From Parageobacillus sp. KH3-4 (GTDB lineage Bacteria; Bacillota; Bacilli; Bacillales; Anoxybacillaceae), in assembly GCF_022846435.1 (NCBI RefSeq), contig NZ_AP025627.1, positions 1,832,001-1,896,000 of the forward strand: a DNA stretch of 64,000 nucleotides. The letters run 5' to 3'. The notes beneath the pieces were generated by a model. That model was not told where the DNA came from and made no database searches. It saw only the letters and a program-made list of their open reading frames with translations. The translations under genes and the position numbers were made by a program. Positions 61,983-64,000 of this stretch are shown here, piece by piece; position 1 is the first letter of the stretch; each line of letters opens with the position of its first letter.

Positions 61983-62931
61983 ATTTCTTCCGAAAGATCC
62001 AGATTTTCGGAAATTGGTTAAAAAGGCAAAACGAAATTCTGTTTTAAGGATTGTTATTATATCTCTAATTATAAGCATAATTGTCGTAACAGCTACTTAC
62101 TTTATTGGTAACTCCATTATGATAAATAAGGTTAATGAAGAAGTGAGAAATGATGCAATATGGCACAATATCCACGGTGCCAATATAGAGGAACAAGGAA
62201 CAAGTATTAATTATTCGTTGTTTTCAGCAATTTCAAAAACAGAGTTTGTCAAAAAAGTAAATGGCATTCCTGTACCCTGGGTGCCTGTAGAGAAAGTGTA
62301 TTCCATCTTCGGCCAGTCAAAAATTATCATTTCAGAAGGTGCAAGTGGAACCGGAAATGTAGATCAAAAAAGAATTCCGATGTACTTTAATGGAGAAAGA
62401 GTCATTGAATTTATTCATCCAAACGTCAACTCTTCTTTATTTGATGATAGAAGCATTGTTTCCAAAATGGACGATGATAAAGTAGTAGAATTAGCTCTTT
62501 CCTTTGATAAAGGCTATAAAGTAACGGATGTCCAAAAAATATTCAATAAAAATATCTCTTGGTTTTGGGTTAATACTTATAGCGAATCAGACATAAAAAA
62601 TTATAACAACTTCATTAAAGAAACAGGAAAAGATTTTACTATCATTGGTGATGATGCAATTGGTTTTCATTACATCAATCAACCAGAGAGCAAATGGGGA
62701 GCAGAATACTTCATCCGTAACCTAAAGGAACTTAAACGGAACAGTTCTTATAAAGATGTAGCCGATAAAATCATTCAAAATATTACGCATAACAACAAAG
62801 AGAAATTGTCAGCCGAAAACCTTGAAATTATAGGTGTAGTAATCACCGGAACTCCTAGCGAAATCAGAAAATTTAATAACGTGCCTTTTGTTCGAGCCGC
62901 TTCCCTAGGAGTCACTGTTGATCGATATTAA
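61966..62931 (+). CDS. Membrane anti-sigma factor (Sigma_reg_N/C type)
   Basis: 321 residues. The ATG overlaps the sigma gene end, with AGGAGG seven bases before. Residues 1-38 are cytoplasmic and acidic/basic (DPDFRKLVKKAKRNSVLR), 39-60 a membrane helix (IVIISLIISIIVVTATYFIG), and the rest extracytoplasmic with two domains, the second ending IIGVVITGTPSEIRKF. This plan fits Bacillus anti-sigma proteins with Sigma_reg_N and Sigma_reg_C domains that hold an ECF factor until an envelope signal arrives. Confidence 0.85.
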   Translation: MNEENEFLPKDPDFRKLVKKAKRNSVLRIVIISLIISIIVVTATYFIGNSIMINKVNEEVRNDAIWHNIHGANIEEQGTSINYSLFSAISKTEFVKKVNGIPVPWVPVEKVYSIFGQSKIIISEGASGTGNVDQKRIPMYFNGERVIEFIHPNVNSSLFDDRSIVSKMDDDKVVELALSFDKGYKVTDVQKIFNKNISWFWVNTYSESDIKNYNNFIKETGKDFTIIGDDAIGFHYINQPESKWGAEYFIRNLKELKRNSSYKDVADKIIQNITHNNKEKLSAENLEIIGVVITGTPSEIRKFNNVPFVRAASLGVTVDRY

Positions 62932-62952
62932 ATGAAATGAAGCGTGTTATCC

Positions 62953-63251
62953 ATGTCATTATTTGTTATGCTCCTCTTTCTCCTATTTCTTAATATTTTT
63001 CTGGTACTATACGCAGCCATTGGATAGCTTCTGACCTAATCGTCATGCTTTTGTGTTTCCCCACAGTAACGACCATAACCATTTATATTATTGGAACACA
63101 ATCAGGAGAGGGAATTGGAGCAGGAGTAGCCGGAGTTATCTTTGGTATATCAACCTTTATAAATGAGGGTATTTTTTTGATTAAGGGCCTTCTCACAAGA
63201 AAAAACAGTCAGCCCGTTAAAGCCATAACACAACAAGGAGGATTATTATGA
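62953..63251 (+). pseudogene. Membrane protein gene with a probable frameshift
   Basis: The first frame (ATG 62953) encodes MSLFVMLLFLLFLNIFLVLY and stops at TAG after AAIG. A shift near 63025 joins it to IASDLIVMLLCFPTVTTITI and GEGIGAGVAGVIFGISTFIN, ending QQGGLL at 63251. Together they give a protein of about 98 residues with three helices. Alternatively two tiny proteins exist. No ribosome site is clear at 62953. Its stop overlaps the next gene. Confidence 0.5.
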
Positions 63252-63892
63252 ATAAAGAAATAAAAATTGCTATCGGTGTATTCGGCATATTCGCATTAGG
63301 TATCGGGCTTTTTGTTTTCTCGTTTTTACAAAGCATGAAGGCAGATGAAGATGAAGTCAAAAAGATAAAAACACAAGCACAGGAATATATAAAAAATACA
63401 TTTAAAGATAAAATTATTATTTATGGCACACTATTTGATAATATGGGTAACTTCTCAACATTTGATTATGCTGCTAAAGCAGAGAACGAAAAAGATCATA
63501 CACAGTTTTTAATCTATTACAACGAAGAAACAAAACAGATGGAAGACACCTATATTGCGGAGAAATGGGAAATGGAATTAGAAAACAATATACGTCCTTA
63601 TATTGAGCAAAAGCTTGGGACGTTGGACAAATTTTGGGTAGAATATGATGATAGAACCGGAATAACATATCACGTTAATCCAAATAAGCCAAGTAGTTAT
63701 AAAGAATACGATGCGACACCTATTATTCACATATCTGTACCTAGAAAGCCGGATAAAAAGGATGAAGAAATTTTAAACGAAATCGTATCATTTATTCAAA
63801 AAGATGCTGGATTAAAGCATGGAACGGTTTCCATGAGTTATATTAAAAATGGTGCACCATTAGACGATAAAGAGTGGTTCAAGACCTTTTAA
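63248..63892 (+). CDS. Membrane-anchored protein, YfjL-like
   Basis: 214 residues; ATG overlaps the previous stop, and AAGGAGGATT precedes it. One N-terminal membrane helix (IKIAIGVFGIFALGIGLFVF) is followed by an extracytoplasmic alpha/beta domain (QAQEYIKNTFKDKIIIYGTL; MELENNIRPYIEQKLGTLDK). It resembles YfjL-type Bacillus proteins of unknown function. Being downstream of the sigma/anti-sigma pair on the same strand, it may belong to that transcript. Confidence 0.72.
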   Translation: MNKEIKIAIGVFGIFALGIGLFVFSFLQSMKADEDEVKKIKTQAQEYIKNTFKDKIIIYGTLFDNMGNFSTFDYAAKAENEKDHTQFLIYYNEETKQMEDTYIAEKWEMELENNIRPYIEQKLGTLDKFWVEYDDRTGITYHVNPNKPSSYKEYDATPIIHISVPRKPDKKDEEILNEIVSFIQKDAGLKHGTVSMSYIKNGAPLDDKEWFKTF

Positions 63893-63964
63893 TAAGTTCT
63901 AATGAGTAAACATTACAAAAAGGGCATGAAAAAAATTAAGCATACATCATGTTTAAATGTACGC

Positions 63965-63998
63965 ACAGCTTGCCGACTTTGTCGACAAGCTGTTTTAT
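63965..63998 (+). terminator. Terminator after the YfjL-like gene
   Basis: ACAGCTTG and CAAGCTGT form a perfect 8-bp stem with a 13-base loop, followed by TTTATTA. Confidence 0.75.
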
Positions 63999-64000
63999 TA

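Overview
The window is chromosomal DNA of a low-to-moderate GC Bacillaceae, most likely of the thermophilic Geobacillus/Parageobacillus group. This is inferred from protein recognition (replication terminator protein, YojN/YojO, ParE/ParC, a trehalose operon, Cmr genes, Bacillus-type NsrR/Hmp and PhoP sites); no search was run. It covers the replication terminus: a dif-like site lies at 11453-11480, rtp at 16557-16931, and three co-oriented Ter-like sites at 26156, 27749 and 30405. Gene orientation switches near dif: mostly + strand to its left and mostly - strand to its right, as expected where the two replichores meet.

Left part (1-11.4 kb) is a partly decayed accessory zone: a partial enoyl-CoA hydratase, an MFS pseudogene, a frameshifted PfpI-like gene, GNAT and methyltransferase-like genes, an MFS/LysR divergent pair, a broken IS630-family element, small exported proteins, and a Pho-box-controlled alkaline phosphatase. 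The middle (11.9-40.3 kb) is core chromosome: DHH phosphoesterase/YojO/YojN, rtp, purU, msrAB, hmp/nsrR, spermidine synthase, an acyl-CoA dehydrogenase, a class V aminotransferase, an NhaC-type antiporter, treP-treA-treR with TreR and cre operators, parE-parC-PilZ, a CoA-binding protein and a YyaL-like protein.

41-54 kb is a type III-B CRISPR-Cas locus: a minus-strand operon of a CARF-RelE-like effector, a CARF-HEPN Csx1-family ribonuclease and cmr1-cmr2-cmr3-cmr4-cmr5-cmr6, plus three related arrays (10, 5 and 6 repeats). Array 2 is leaderless and degenerate. Between arrays 2 and 3 lie about 2.3 kb of four small + strand genes, and a truncated repeat sits one spacer-length before array 3, suggesting cargo entered and split a formerly longer array. 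cas6, cas1 and cas2 are not in the window.

54-55.4 kb is a graveyard of gene fragments (integrase, a YKYRAWW-type domain, RsfA). 55.6-64 kb holds the least familiar module: an ECF sigma factor and membrane anti-sigma factor divergent from a cysteine-rich secretory-phospholipase-A2-like protein, a small secreted protein with a decayed second copy, an ABC ATPase with two membrane partners, a second small protein, and further membrane proteins. Two of these genes share a promoter-like element (GGTTGTARYTWTAC, 15 bp, TATATRGTGT), pointing to one regulon. I read it as a candidate toxin or antimicrobial/immunity system controlled by an envelope-stress-type sigma factor.
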